A DNA stretch of 64,000 nt from Smallanthus sonchifolius (Eukaryota; Streptophyta; Magnoliopsida; Asterales; Asteraceae). The translations under genes and the position numbers were made by a program. The DNA is taken from assembly GCA_023525975.1 (NCBI GenBank), contig CM042018.1, forward strand, positions 104,586,001 through 104,650,000, written 5' to 3'. Below the pieces are notes generated by a model. The model worked only from the letters and a program-made list of their open reading frames with translations, searched no databases and had not been told where the DNA came from. Positions 21,592 to 32,284 of the stretch are shown here, piece by piece; the stretch's first letter is position 1, and each line of letters begins with the position of its first letter.

Positions 21592-24123
21592 GGGTAAAAA
21601 AAAAATAAATTTTTTTTTCCTGGGTTTAAGTCTTCCGCGCGTTAAAGTTTTGTTGTTTTTAAAATGTGGTGTGTTTCAAATTGAAACGCTGATTCTTGTT
21701 TATCAGTCCAAGCAAACTTTTTATCCTTCTGAGTTAACGTGGTCAAAGGCAAGGCTATCTTTGAAAAATTCTCGATAAATCGCCTGTAATATCCTGCCAA
21801 ACCCAGAAATTGACGCACCTCAGTCGGAGTTCTTGGTGCTTCCCAGTTTTTGATAGCTTCAATCTTGGATGGATCCACATGGATACCTTTCTTATTGATG
21901 ACATGTCCGAGAAAGTGAACCTCTTGGATCCAAAACTCACACTTAGAGAATTTGGCATAAAGCTTCTCATCCCTGAGTAGTTCCAAGATTAATTTCAAAT
22001 GATGTTCATGTTCCTCCTTGGTTCGTGAATATATCAATATGTCATCAATAAACACAATCACGAATTTATCCAAGCACGGCTTGCACACGCGGTTCATGAG
22101 ATCCATGAAGACGGCTGGTGCATTAGTCAAGCCAAATGGCATAACTAGGAATTCGTAGTGACCGTAACGAGTCCTAAAAGCCGTTTTTGGTATATCTTCT
22201 TCCTGAATTTTCAGTTGATGATACCCTGATCGTAGATCAATTTTAGAATAGAAACTGGAACCTTGAAGTTGATCAAACAAATCGTCTATTCGAGGAAGAG
22301 GATACCGATTTTTGATTGTTAGTTTGTTCAACTCTCGATAATCAATGCACATTCTAAAGGTTCCATCCTTTTTCTTTACAAACAGGACCGGGGCTCCCCA
22401 TGGTGAGAAACTCGGTCTTATGAAACCTTTGTCAAGTAATTCTTGTAATTGGCTTGACAGTTCCTGCATCTCGGAAGGGGCTAGACGATACGGCGATCGT
22501 GCAACTGGTGCGGCTCCTGTTACTAGGTCGATCCGAAACTCGACTTGTCTTGATGGTGGTATTCCTGGTAAGTCTTCGGGAAATATCTCCGAGTAATCTC
22601 TAACGATTGGTATGTCTTCAATTCTACGTTCCTCGGGTTTCTTCTCGACGATGTGAGCCAGGAATGCACAATAACCCTTGCGTAGATACTTATGAGCTTT
22701 CATGCAGTTTATCATCTTTAACATCGTTCTACACCTTTCGCCTTGAATTGAAAGAATTTCTCCGCTTGGTAGTGGGATACGTACAATCTTCTCGAAGCAT
22801 ACGATCTCGGCACGATTCTTTGTTAACCAATCCATGCCAATAACAACATCAAAACTCCCTAGTTCGACGGGTAGAAGGTCTATACTGAATGTATGGTTTT
22901 CTAAACATAAAGTACAACTCCTAATGACCTCTCCGGTTTCTATCAATTTCCCATTTGCTAATTCAATTGTATAATTTTGATCTAGTTTGCTGGCCTTAAT
23001 ACCGAGTAAGGATTTAAAATCATTCGACACAAAGCTCATATCCGCACCCGAATAAAAAAGTACAGAGGCATAGTGATTATTTATTGGGAACGTACCAGTG
23101 ACGATGTTTGGGTCCTGGCGTGCGTCCCTTGCACCCATCACAAATGCCCTCCCTGGTGCCTGGGCGTTGTTCTGATTCTTCCACTTGGGACAATCCTTCT
23201 TGAAGTGTTTCAGGTCACCACATACGAAACATCCCGGTTTAATTCTCCCCATTCGGTTGTTAGTTCGACAAGTTTGAGTGGTGTGACCAAACTTGTCGCA
23301 TTTTCCACACTTGATGCAAACACCGGCATGATGATTTCCACACCTCTTACATCTCGGTAGGCCCCTATCATACTCTTTTCTTTCCACTGTGTTGGCTGCA
23401 AAAGCCTTCACAGTTCCTTGTTTCTTAAATTCTTGTTTTCCAGATTTGTTACTTGAATTTTCCATCCATTTCCTTTTCTCCCCAGATTTACCTTCCTCAT
23501 TCTCCTTCCTCACAAACAATTCATTACATACTGCATCATCTTTTAGTTTGAATGCTAAAGTTATAGCACTCTTGGCATCTATTGGATTAGATGATGTTAC
23601 CATGCTACGAATCTGAGGCGCAAGGCCCCACAGATACCTCTCAACACGCTTATTTTCTGGTGTGACCATATGCGGTACCAGAAGTGCCAATTCATTGAAG
23701 CGGTCGGTGTATCCCGCTACATCATCTCCTATCATCTGTAGGTTCCACATCTCAGTTTCAATCTTTTGCAATTCGTTCCGAGGACAGTATTCCTCAATCA
23801 TCATGTTTTTCAAATCTTCCCAAGATAATTGGTACGCCGTCTCTCTCCCCAAAGTCTTCATTTGAGTATTCCACCAAGTTAAAGCTTTATCAGTGAGCGT
23901 ACATGTAGAATACTTCACCATGCAGTCAGCTGTGCATTCACTTATATCAATCACTGACTCTATTTGTTCTATCCATCTCATTAGTCCTACTGCACCCTCG
24001 GTGCCATTAAAATTGCGGGGTTTGCAGGATAGGAAGGCCTTGTAGGTGCACTTCCTATTTGGAGCATCTGCAGGATCACAAGTCATAACGTCATTAATTC
24101 GGACCATGACTATGTGTTATGGC

Positions 24124-24369
24124 TTAATTATTTTTATTACCTCCGGAACCTCCGGAACCTCCTGCTGTACCGCTCCCCCCTACTGTACCGCTACCACCTG
24201 CACCTCCTCCGCCGGCACCGCTGCCGTTTCTTCCGCCACTATTTCGATTTGCTTCATACTGTTCTATGGCGACAGCTACTCGCTGTGCTATGAGTTGTTC
24301 CATGTTTGGAGAAATTGTCTCGTTGTTGTCACCAGTAGTGTTACGGGGTGTCCCACGCTTAGGTGCCAT
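24124..24369 (-). pseudogene. gypsy gag N-terminal segment, frame-shifted from gag-pol
   Basis: Starts MAPKRGTPRNTTG; 81 residues, then a Gly/Ser-rich low-complexity tail and TAA just before the gag-pol reading frame that opens at 24107 in another frame. It is in the right place and orientation for the gag start, so an indel between 24107 and 24130 probably separated them. The Gly/Ser repeats of the coding strand are a likely site for slippage. Confidence 0.7.
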
Positions 24370-24626
24370 GACGTTCTTTCTAACATATCAATTAAAAAGA
24401 AACAAACATTATATATCAATAATGATAGATCATGACATAAGGATACAACAACATCAAATGCAAACAACCATCATCACAACATAAACCATCACATACATAG
24501 TTAAAACATACATAGTACATTGTTCCAAAAGACAAGGATACAAAAGGGATGGGTTCACATGACCACATCAGTACTAAAGTTTTAAACTACATAATGTGCT
24601 ATGGGCACAACCCGCCCATAATAGGT

Positions 24627-25385
24627 TTAAAAGAAGAAGTGAGAGTACAACCCAATCATCATGGCTAGTCCTGCCATGACAAAGCTATCCCTAGCCACAA
24701 ACTCTGCAGCTAAAGTCCTTTCTTCCAGCGCCTCCACCATGTCTCGGACCGTAAGAGTGAACTGCCAGTCCATATCAGCTCTCAACTCGAGGTAGTCAGT
24801 GGCACTCTGTATGTCTTGAGTGCTACCCTCCAGAGTCTGTACTCGAGATCCGAGCCCTTGACGTAAGCGCATGGTTGTATCCCCATGTGCCCGAATGTCA
24901 TCTAGGAGATCATCAAGACGCTCCTCGTGCTTACGGACGCGTGCTACTAATGTAGGCATTGTGAGCTCCATGGCTTCCCCAGTGTGGGGTAGGGGTGTTG
25001 GAGAGTTGGAAGACTCTCCGAGCTCAAAGGTAGATGGAATGCTCTCCATCTCCCTCCATCGTGCCAGAGCACGAGGCATCTAACGGATAGTTCCCACAGT
25101 AGGATGGTAACAGGGTCGTTTCCTAGATGGTTCCTCATCGATCTCTAAATCTTTCGGGTTACGGGCTGCCAGGTTTCTCTTGCGCGGAAGTCGAACCTTC
25201 TTCCTAGCACTTTGTACTTTAATCGGTCCTCCGCTTTTCTTTCGGTAGACGATAGGCGGTTCTCCCAGGGCGACATTAGGTGGGGTGGAGCTGCGAACTT
25301 GTAATCGATTTTTGGGGCGTGTGGCGGGAAGTTCCTCGTTGGATTCAGGGTCAGAGACGGGGTCAGAGTGTGAATGTGACGACAT
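24627..25385 (-). pseudogene. extra reading frame in the gypsy 5' leader
   Basis: One frame of about 252 codons from ATG 25385 (MSSHSHSDPVSD; an in-frame ATG also exists at 25430) to a stop at 24627, broken by a single TAG at 25080. It lies between the primer-binding site and gag, in sense. The first half is Ser/Pro- and Lys/Arg-rich with nuclear-localisation-like basic runs (KKVRLPRKR). The second half has heptad-like Leu/Ile spacing suggesting a coiled coil (RVRKHEERLDDLLDDI). The C-terminus is hydrophobic (FVMAGLAMMIGLYSHFFF), membrane-segment-like. I recognise no family; it is not the usual position for an env-like gene. Confidence 0.6.
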
Positions 25386-25514
25386 GCTTGTGACTACAAT
25401 ATCCACATGACATGATGACTGGTTATGCAATGCTTATGCAATGAAAACATTTTAGTGAGTTATTCAAATTATAGACTAGGTTCCGCTTTAGACACCTAGT
25501 TCGCTATAATCAAT

Positions 25515-25527
25515 GGCTCTGATACCA
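25515..25527 (-). other. primer-binding site (initiator Met tRNA) of the gypsy element
   Basis: Minus-strand TGGTATCAGAGCC, five bases inside the right LTR border, is complementary to the 3' end of plant initiator-Met tRNA. It fixes the element as minus-strand with its 5' LTR on the right. Confidence 0.93.
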
Positions 25528-25532
25528 AGTTC

Positions 25533-27834
25533 TGTCACACCCCGCCAGGGCGGAAACGCGAGGCGCGACGTTCACTGGTTTTCAAAGCATATGATTACCG
25601 CAAACACATACATGTAATTGGATACATAATCGAGTTTAAAATATTTACATTACAAAATATCAACTTGAGTTTACAAAAGGTTAAGATTTCGCAAATATGA
25701 CTCAAGACCGTGAGTTATACAAGAGAAATCCTCCCAAAAGCCGTATCCACGTGCATGCATGTATCCTACATTGCTAACCTGATGACCACGTTCAATTTCC
25801 TGAAAACATACTTAAAATTGTCAACACGAGGTTGGTGAGTTCACAAGTTATTATAAAGAGTTATCATAAACCCAATGTTTAAATCTGATCATTTTCCGAT
25901 CAAAACTCTTTGTTAAACCTGATCACTTTAACCTGATCAGTACTCTTTTGTTTAAACCTGATCACTTTAACCTGATCAGAACTCTTTACTTTAAAACCTG
26001 ATCACTTTAGCCTGATCAGAACTCTTTTGTTTAAAACTTGATCATTTTAACCTGATCAGAACCCTTTTGTTAAACCTGATCACTTTACCCTGATCAGTAT
26101 TCTTTTGTACAAAACCTGATCATTTTACCCTGATCAGAACTCTTTTGTATAAAACCTGATCATTTTACCCTGATCAGAACTCTTTTGTACAAAACCTGAT
26201 CATTTTACCTTGATCAGAACTCTTTTGTATAAAACCTGATCATTTTACCCTGATCAGAACTCTTTTGTATGTATTACCAATGAATAAGAATACTAATCCG
26301 ATCTATTGACCCCATTTGTAAGCTTGCAAGGAATACAAAATAGTATGTGATGTACGAGACCGTAACCAAACCCCAACTTTCTGTGCCTCACCTCGCCTTT
26401 CTGCGAGTAAGACAATATGCGGTCATTCGGCCATTTGGACCCCTGGTTAGCGCGACTAACAATGACCGGAGGCGTCACCCCCAATAGTACTATTCATATA
26501 ATCCCGGGCTAAATCCATAGCTAATGGTTACTAATTTATTCCGAGGACTTTAAGCGCTCTATTATTTCCTCAATACATACATACGGTCAGATCATTAGTT
26601 TTATTCATTTACATACGAAAATTCTTTTACAAGTATGTTTCCACCCCAAATCATTTCAAAACTTAGAAAAAGGGGAATTAGTGAAACTCACCTTGACAAT
26701 ATGAAAGCTAGCAAATATTTGAATATCAGCAGATTCGCCTATCCGTATCCTAATTACACAAGGATAACATACACGTTAAGACTACCCGTCTTAAACGCAA
26801 GTTGTTCACCCGACTTAGCAGATCTGATTGCTTTTGTTTTTAAATATCTTTTTAGTTTTTCCAACCTTAGTTTTGTTATAAAAATAGTTCTGGGTTACTG
26901 CTCCATGGGGCTGACGAACAGGTATCGAAACTTTCTTAGTTTCGATTAAACAGAACAGATGTCGAAACTTCCTAGTTTCGACTGAGCAAAACTGGTATCG
27001 AAACTACCTAGTTTCGATTGGGCAATCGGTATCGAAATTACTTAGTTTCGATTGTAAATAGGTATCGAAACTCCTAGTTTCGATTGAATAGGTATCGAAA
27101 CTCCCAGTTTCGATTGAACAACAGGTATCGAAACTCCTAGTTTCGATTGAATAATCGGCATCGAAACTCCTAGTTTCGATCAGCAGGTATCGAAACTCTT
27201 AGTTTCGATTACTGCACTTTGATTGACAGAATTTGTCATGTATATTTTTATGTTCAAATCTTGAATTTGACACATTTTTCTTGTTATCTTACTTGCGTTT
27301 GAATTATTTGTATGTTTAGTTACGGTTTTAACGAAAATGAAATGGATAATATTGAGTTTTTACCTCAAACAGAGAATGGTGATTTCTAGAGAAACAGAGA
27401 AGATAGTCTTGAATTCTTTTGCTAAGCTCTCTTCAGGAACACTTGAAATTATCCTTATAACACTGAATTATGGTGGATTTCTGCCTTAAACTGCACTTCG
27501 ATTTGAAGGAATTGGGAGTTTTCCGTAAGAAAAAGAGAATTATGAAAAGGATACGTGGGATTTCGACTGAGAAGGTATGGTTTTTATCTGATTTTAAGTG
27601 AATTTGCAAGTGGGAGAATGGCTCCCCTGACTCTCGACCGAGAAAGTCAAGAAAGTAGTTTAGGGTTAATGATAACTATTTTTAAGTATTAATTTATTAA
27701 TGGTATTAGTATCAATTAGAGTTTTATAGGGGTAATTTAATCCGGTTTAGATTCTTCACGGTATTACGATTTTTAACCATTTTATGGCTCGCTGAAGAAA
27801 TTATTAAAATCTTGGTTCAACGTAAATTTTGTGT

Positions 27835-27872
<38 letters not shown>

Positions 27873-28085
27873 TTTTCTGGTTATTTTATTTAACCATTTA
27901 CGTTCGCATTTAGTCGGGTTATTCTGCTTACTTTTTCTAGTAATTCTTTAAGATTTACTAGACTTGGAATAAACTCCTTTGCTAGACTTCTTGACTTTAC
28001 TTAGTCAAAATAAATATCAGGAAATAATAATCATGAACGTGCGTTTATGAAATGTGGATATTGACCTGAAATGCTGGGTGTCACA
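25533..28085 (-). repeat. 5' LTR of the gypsy element (right copy)
   Basis: 2553 bp, 11 bp longer than the left copy because of a longer TA run near 27840. It contains the same two minisatellite arrays (25881-26270 and 26921-27215). Small identical reading frames in both LTRs (for example 26293-26484 minus) are products of LTR duplication, not evidence of genes. Confidence 0.93.
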
Positions 28086-30239
28086 GTGGTGCTCGGGTGG
28101 ACGCGTGTTACAAGGGTGGTGAACCCGACTAGGGTTTCTTTTGTGCATGGTTTGCATGCAAACAAGAAACCCGACACGTGCACGTGTGTGCTCGAGGAGC
28201 TAGGGTTTTGCACGGTCACGTTTATGGGTATGCATGGATGGAACCAGGTTCGGGGTTTGGGTTCTAATCTGGTCAAGGGAGACCCGATTTGGCGAGAACA
28301 TGTGAGGTTAGGGTTTGTGGGGGACGAATGACAAGGAGTGAGACCGAGCGTTAGAATTTAATTATATTGTTATGCGTCATTCGGCGTACGGGTTGAGCAT
28401 ATTCTGATCTGAGATCATACGTTTGACAAGATGGGTTCAAGCGTGGAGGAGCGGGCTTGCAGAGCAAGGATTTGGACTAAGTAACTGGTGAGTTTCTAAT
28501 CCCCTCTTTTAAATGTTTTTAATGTTTTTGGGGCTATCGTACATACTTTTGAGACGTGTTTTATTACATTAAATGTGTATCGAGCTTTGGGGTCTAACCC
28601 GATGATTTTACGAGTTTAAGTATTTAAATATGGGGCTAAAGGACTATGTGTTGTCCTTAAGATGTGTAGGTTAAAGGTGGGTATATGGTCGAGGATCGTA
28701 TAGTGACCTAATAGGGATGAGTCAGGATTGTATTTACAGGTCGTACGGGTACGACTAGGAGGTGTCATAGGGTGTGCATGTACGTGGTATGTGCTTAGAT
28801 AATGAGACATTGTATTTGTATGTGTGTTTCTATATTAGAAGTGTATTGTGTTATGAGTTAGTCGGAGTGAGTCGGGATATAAGCTAAACGCTTATGAATA
28901 CGTGTAGGATATCTTATCCTAGTGCTATGTGTGAAGTGCAGGTGTAGTTAATGAGTCATGTACATGGAGTATAATGTTATGTGTTTATACATGTGTTGTG
29001 TGTATTGTGTCGTTGTCCTTGTGACAGGGCGAGAATTATTATTGTGTCGTTGTCCTTGTGACACGGCTTGTGTTTGCATGATTGCCATTATGACATGACA
29101 AACGGGATTGTGGAGGACTAAGTCATTCGGGAGGTCACCAAAGGTGAAAAATTCTGAGCAGGTTGACGATGTGCTCGGGTGTGTCGAACGCCCTGACGAG
29201 GGTGCAGTGATCAGGTATGTGTTTGTGTGCATATATACGTGTTAAATTGCATACAAGTGTTGAGTTATATATACTATGTATGAGATGATATTGACATGGT
29301 GAATGGATGCCATCAATGTTATGTGTATAGTTATATTAACCGTTGTATCGGGATGAGTACGTTGTGTACAACTGTTGTGTCAGTTGGTTTGTGAGAGTCT
29401 TAGTCAGGGCTGGCTAAGCCGGTGTCTAGAGGGTGGTTGAGATAACCAATGTGTGGTTAATATGTGTGGTAAACTTTGAGTTATCAGAATGGTAAGCTCG
29501 ATCCATGTCGGAGAGACTTACTGAGTTAAAATGGTGGTTTGAGTCTGGGGTGGTGAATCCTTCGGGGATATTGTAAGGACCCTGTTATACGATGTTAATT
29601 TATAAAATTATCTTGTATAGACCAGAGGGTCTGAGGTGGAGATAACTATTAATTGAGACGAGTTAGCTTTTGTTTAAATTAAACTATTAGAACTCACTCA
29701 GCGTAGCTGACTTTGTGTGTATGATAGATTGTGTTGCATGTGAGCTTTGGGGTTGACGTATCTTTGCTTAGAAGCGGTGCTACTCGAATTGGTGTGCAGG
29801 CATTCGTGAGGTAAACTTAATAACATTAATGAATTTAAAGAACAATTATTATTTTTAGAAAGACTTCTGCTGTAGTTTGATTAATAACATGAGTATTTTA
29901 AAGAGTATAACCAGTTATGAGAACCAACTGTAGGGTGCCTGGTTTGGGGCCTTACACAATTAAGAACATTATTTTATTAGTCGTTTTTTTCAATCCTCGA
30001 CTCTTTGCAATCCCAAAATTAACGATTCAATATCCACGATTCAATCCCAAAATCAATCGGTAAGTGAATATTAATTGATAATCATATTGTTTTTTATTTT
30101 TGATTTACGTGAATATTAATCTGGGAATTTTAGTAAGAATCTTAATATGTGGATTTCGACAAACTCCATAAGGTATTCGTTTTTTTTTAATTTTGATTTT
30201 GCTATTCAATTTTGATTTTTGGATTTTAATATTATCTTA

Positions 30240-30537
30240 GAGCATTCACAGTAGGTTCCTATATATTTATGTGAGTGAGTTCTCTATATTTTAGGGGTGA
30301 TTTAAAATGGTTGTGAGTGTAGTAGAGAGAAAAAGTATAAATTTTCTGTATATTTGGGGGAAACACTGTTCACCTGCATAATTTTTTAATATTTTTTGAA
30401 AATGGTTGTGAGTGGAGGAGAGAGAAAAGGTAATGATAAAGGTGTAAAAAATATTATTTAATTAAAAAATAGAGAGAAAAAATAGTGATTTTAATGTAGT
30501 TATGAGGATGGGGATAGGGGGACTACTACGAATGCTC
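30240..30537. mobile_element. Tourist/Harbinger-type MITE, 298 bp
   Basis: Ends GAGCATTCACAGTAG and CTACTACGAATGCTC (inverted, two mismatches), flanked by TTA at 30237-30239 and 30538-30540, the Harbinger target duplication. The interior is AT-rich with a repeated atggttgtgagtg motif. No coding capacity. It lies in the 5' part of the hAT remnant. Confidence 0.88.
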
Positions 30538-30606
30538 TTATACAGTAAGTTTTATTTGGATTTTAGTACCAATTCTACTAAGAGGTGACAAATTTTGAAA
30601 GAGAAT

Positions 30607-31641
30607 GTTAAAGGGTCGACTCTTAAATGATTGTATGCCACTCGTTGGGAAAGCCGTGTTGATAGTGTTAAAGACATTAGATTTCAACTTTCAGAAGTAA
30701 GAGAAACTTACTTAAAGTTGCAGAAAAATATAATGATCCTAAAATTCAAAGTGAAGCTAAAGCACTAGTCAAATATTAAAATTTGTGATTTTGATACTTT
30801 TGTATCAATTGTCATTTGGTATCGAGTACTAGACATGGTGAATACAGTGAGCAAAAAATTACAATCGGGTGATATGCTTCTTGATGATGATACTAAAGAA
30901 ATGAACAATTTGATTGAATTCTTCAAGAAATTTAAAAAAACTGGGTTCTCTGATTCGATAGATCAAGCTAAGAAAATTGCCATTGAAATGGGTATTGACC
31001 CGGTATTCCCTCATAGGCGTCCGCTTCGTAGGAAAAAATAGTTTGATGAAAATTCAAGTGAGCAAGAAGTTTCATTTTTAGCTGAGGATAATTTTAAAGT
31101 TAACTACTTTTTATATATTGTTGATCAAGCGTCTGCTTCACTTGAAACAAGATTTGAACAATACAAAGACTGTGAAAAACTATTTGGTTTTTTGTTTCCT
31201 GATAAGTTGAAGTATGTTGAAGACAAAGACCTTAAGTCGTGTTGTATTTTTCTTAAGGATGCACTGAAGTATGAAGGAGAATAAGATATTAATGGTGTTG
31301 AGCTTTATATGGAGTTAAGTTCGTTTGACACTGTATTACCTAATGATATTCACAAACCTACTGATGTTTTAAAATACTTGAAGCAGGTCCAATTTTTTCC
31401 TAATGCATTAATTGCATATTGAATCTTTTTGACTATTCTAGTAACAGTAGCATCTGTAGAAATAAGCTTCTTAAAATTGAAGGTGTTGAAGTCGTATTCA
31501 CGATCGAAAATGTCTCAAAAAAGACTTAATGGATTGACAATGATAGCTATCGAGAACGATATATTAGATAGTATCAATTGTGAACAATTGATCAACAACT
31601 TTGCTTCGAAAAATGCTAGGAGAGTCTCTCGATTCGTTTAA
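30607..31641 (+). pseudogene. C-terminal half of a TTF-type hAT transposase
   Basis: The frame is recognisable across several stops: YATRWESRVDSVKDIR, LETRFEQYKDCEKLFGFL, then the hAT dimerisation region (VTVASVEISFLKLKVLKSYSRSKMSQKRLNGLTMIAIENDIL). This order and wording are those of plant hAT transposases with a TTF zinc finger and DUF4371-like core. The zinc finger and most of the RNase H-like fold are missing. In-frame stops near 30622, 31039, 31282 and 31420 make it dead. Confidence 0.82.
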
Positions 31642-32068
31642 CTTTGTTATGTTTATTGATTAACTTTGTTTTGTATTTGTTTATCGGTACAATAACGTTT
31701 TTTTTATTTATTGTTATTACAATTATCATCGATATTTTATGAACAAAGAAAGAGAAAAGGGAATAACAAAACAATAAACAAATATTATATAACTAGATAG
31801 AGGTAGATATGCAAAATAGGATGTAAAAGATCGTGAAAAGATGAATAAAATTTAGAGATAAATATGATTTTTAACTAAATTATAAAAATAATGATAAAAA
31901 ACCAATGTGTATGCTCTTAGAGAATCATCAATACAAATTTGTGATCAAGTAACTCAAAACCCCAAATCTATACTCCTGTAATTCTGTAAAGATTGGTTTA
32001 GATGGCGCACATAATTTTTTTTTATCAATCGTGATCTTTTTCTTCGTTCTAACAGTGAGGCTTTTGTC

Positions 32069-32276
32069 TAGAGGTGCATATTCAAACCGTCGGTTTGAAA
32101 CCTATAAACCGAAACTGGTTTAACCCAAACCGGTCAACACCCTCTCAAAAACTGGTTTTAAACCGGTCAAACTCCTCTCAAACCGGTTTCAAACCGAATC
32201 GGTTTGAACCCAAATTGGTTTTGACTTTTCTTGACCAAACCGGTTTCGGTTTGAAAAACCAATTTGTGCACCTCTA
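32069..32276. mobile_element. hAT MITE, 208 bp
   Basis: Ends TAGAGGTGCA / TGCACCTCTA, with perfect 8-bp duplications cttttgtc at 32061-32068 and 32277-32284. The interior is packed with aaaccggtttga-like subterminal repeats. The apparent reading frame across it is only this repeat translated. Confidence 0.93.
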
Positions 32277-32284
32277 CTTTTGTC

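Larger units (their letters stand above)
19353..21678. mobile_element. solo LTR, 2.3 kb, nested in the gypsy RNase H
   Basis: Ends TGTAACGAACC and GTGTTTCA, flanked by 5-bp duplications aattg (19348-19352 and 21679-21683). Excising it restores the reading frame (SAFQ|LLKQKL). No coding domain, primer site or second LTR lies inside. It carries a 73-bp tandem array and two GC-rich hairpins. Confidence 0.9.
17433..24107 (-). pseudogene. gypsy gag-pol polyprotein interrupted by a solo LTR
   Basis: Part A (24107-21679) and part B (19347-17433) join in frame to about 1447 residues once the nested insert and one duplication are removed. Order: gag core; two CCHC-like knuckles; protease with YSGAD where DSGAD is expected, so the catalytic Asp is lost (TAT codon near 23060); RT with FIDDILIY; RNase H with DASHQGLG; integrase with an HHCC region, a DDE core (MDFITKLP, ISDRDSRF) and a C-terminal region (VRWNS-like KIRWNSKRGLEYTWERE) resembling chromovirus ends. 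The frame does not join the upstream gag start at 24369. Clade is probably chromovirus-like (Tekay/Del type); this is inference. Confidence 0.93.
14856..28085 (-). mobile_element. Ty3/gypsy LTR retrotransposon, 13.2 kb, minus strand
   Basis: Two LTRs of about 2.55 kb (14856-17397 and 25533-28085) begin TGTCACACCCCG and end in CA. Perfect 5-bp duplications gtggt lie at 14851-14855 and 28086-28090. The primer-binding site matches initiator-Met tRNA, a purine tract adjoins the left LTR, and gag, protease, RT, RNase H and integrase occur in gypsy order. It carries an extra upstream reading frame and a nested solo LTR. By eye the LTRs differ at about 13 substitutions, mostly C/T, plus a TA-run length change, about 0.5%, so the insertion is recent. 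Confidence 0.95.
14110..29956. mobile_element. solo LTR (2.6 kb own sequence) split by a gypsy element
   Basis: Left end TGTAACATCCC at 14110, right end CTTACA at 29956, flanked by perfect 5-bp duplications caatt (14105-14109 and 29957-29961). Own sequence is 14110-14855 and 28086-29956. No internal retroelement genes belong to it. Apparent reading frames such as 14351-14812 (minus) and 28071-28331 have no recognisable domain. Confidence 0.85.
13794..31641 (+). mobile_element. remnant hAT transposon hosting the nested retroelements
   Basis: A CAGCGG-like hAT end at 13794 is followed by a gcggggggctcaaattt motif typical of plant hAT elements with TTF-type transposases. The matching transposase C-terminal half lies at 30607-31641, beyond the nested insertions and in the same orientation. 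The right end and an 8-bp target duplication were not found, so the unit is inferred. Without insertions it would be about 1.9-2.0 kb, so a large part of its gene is missing. Confidence 0.45.
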
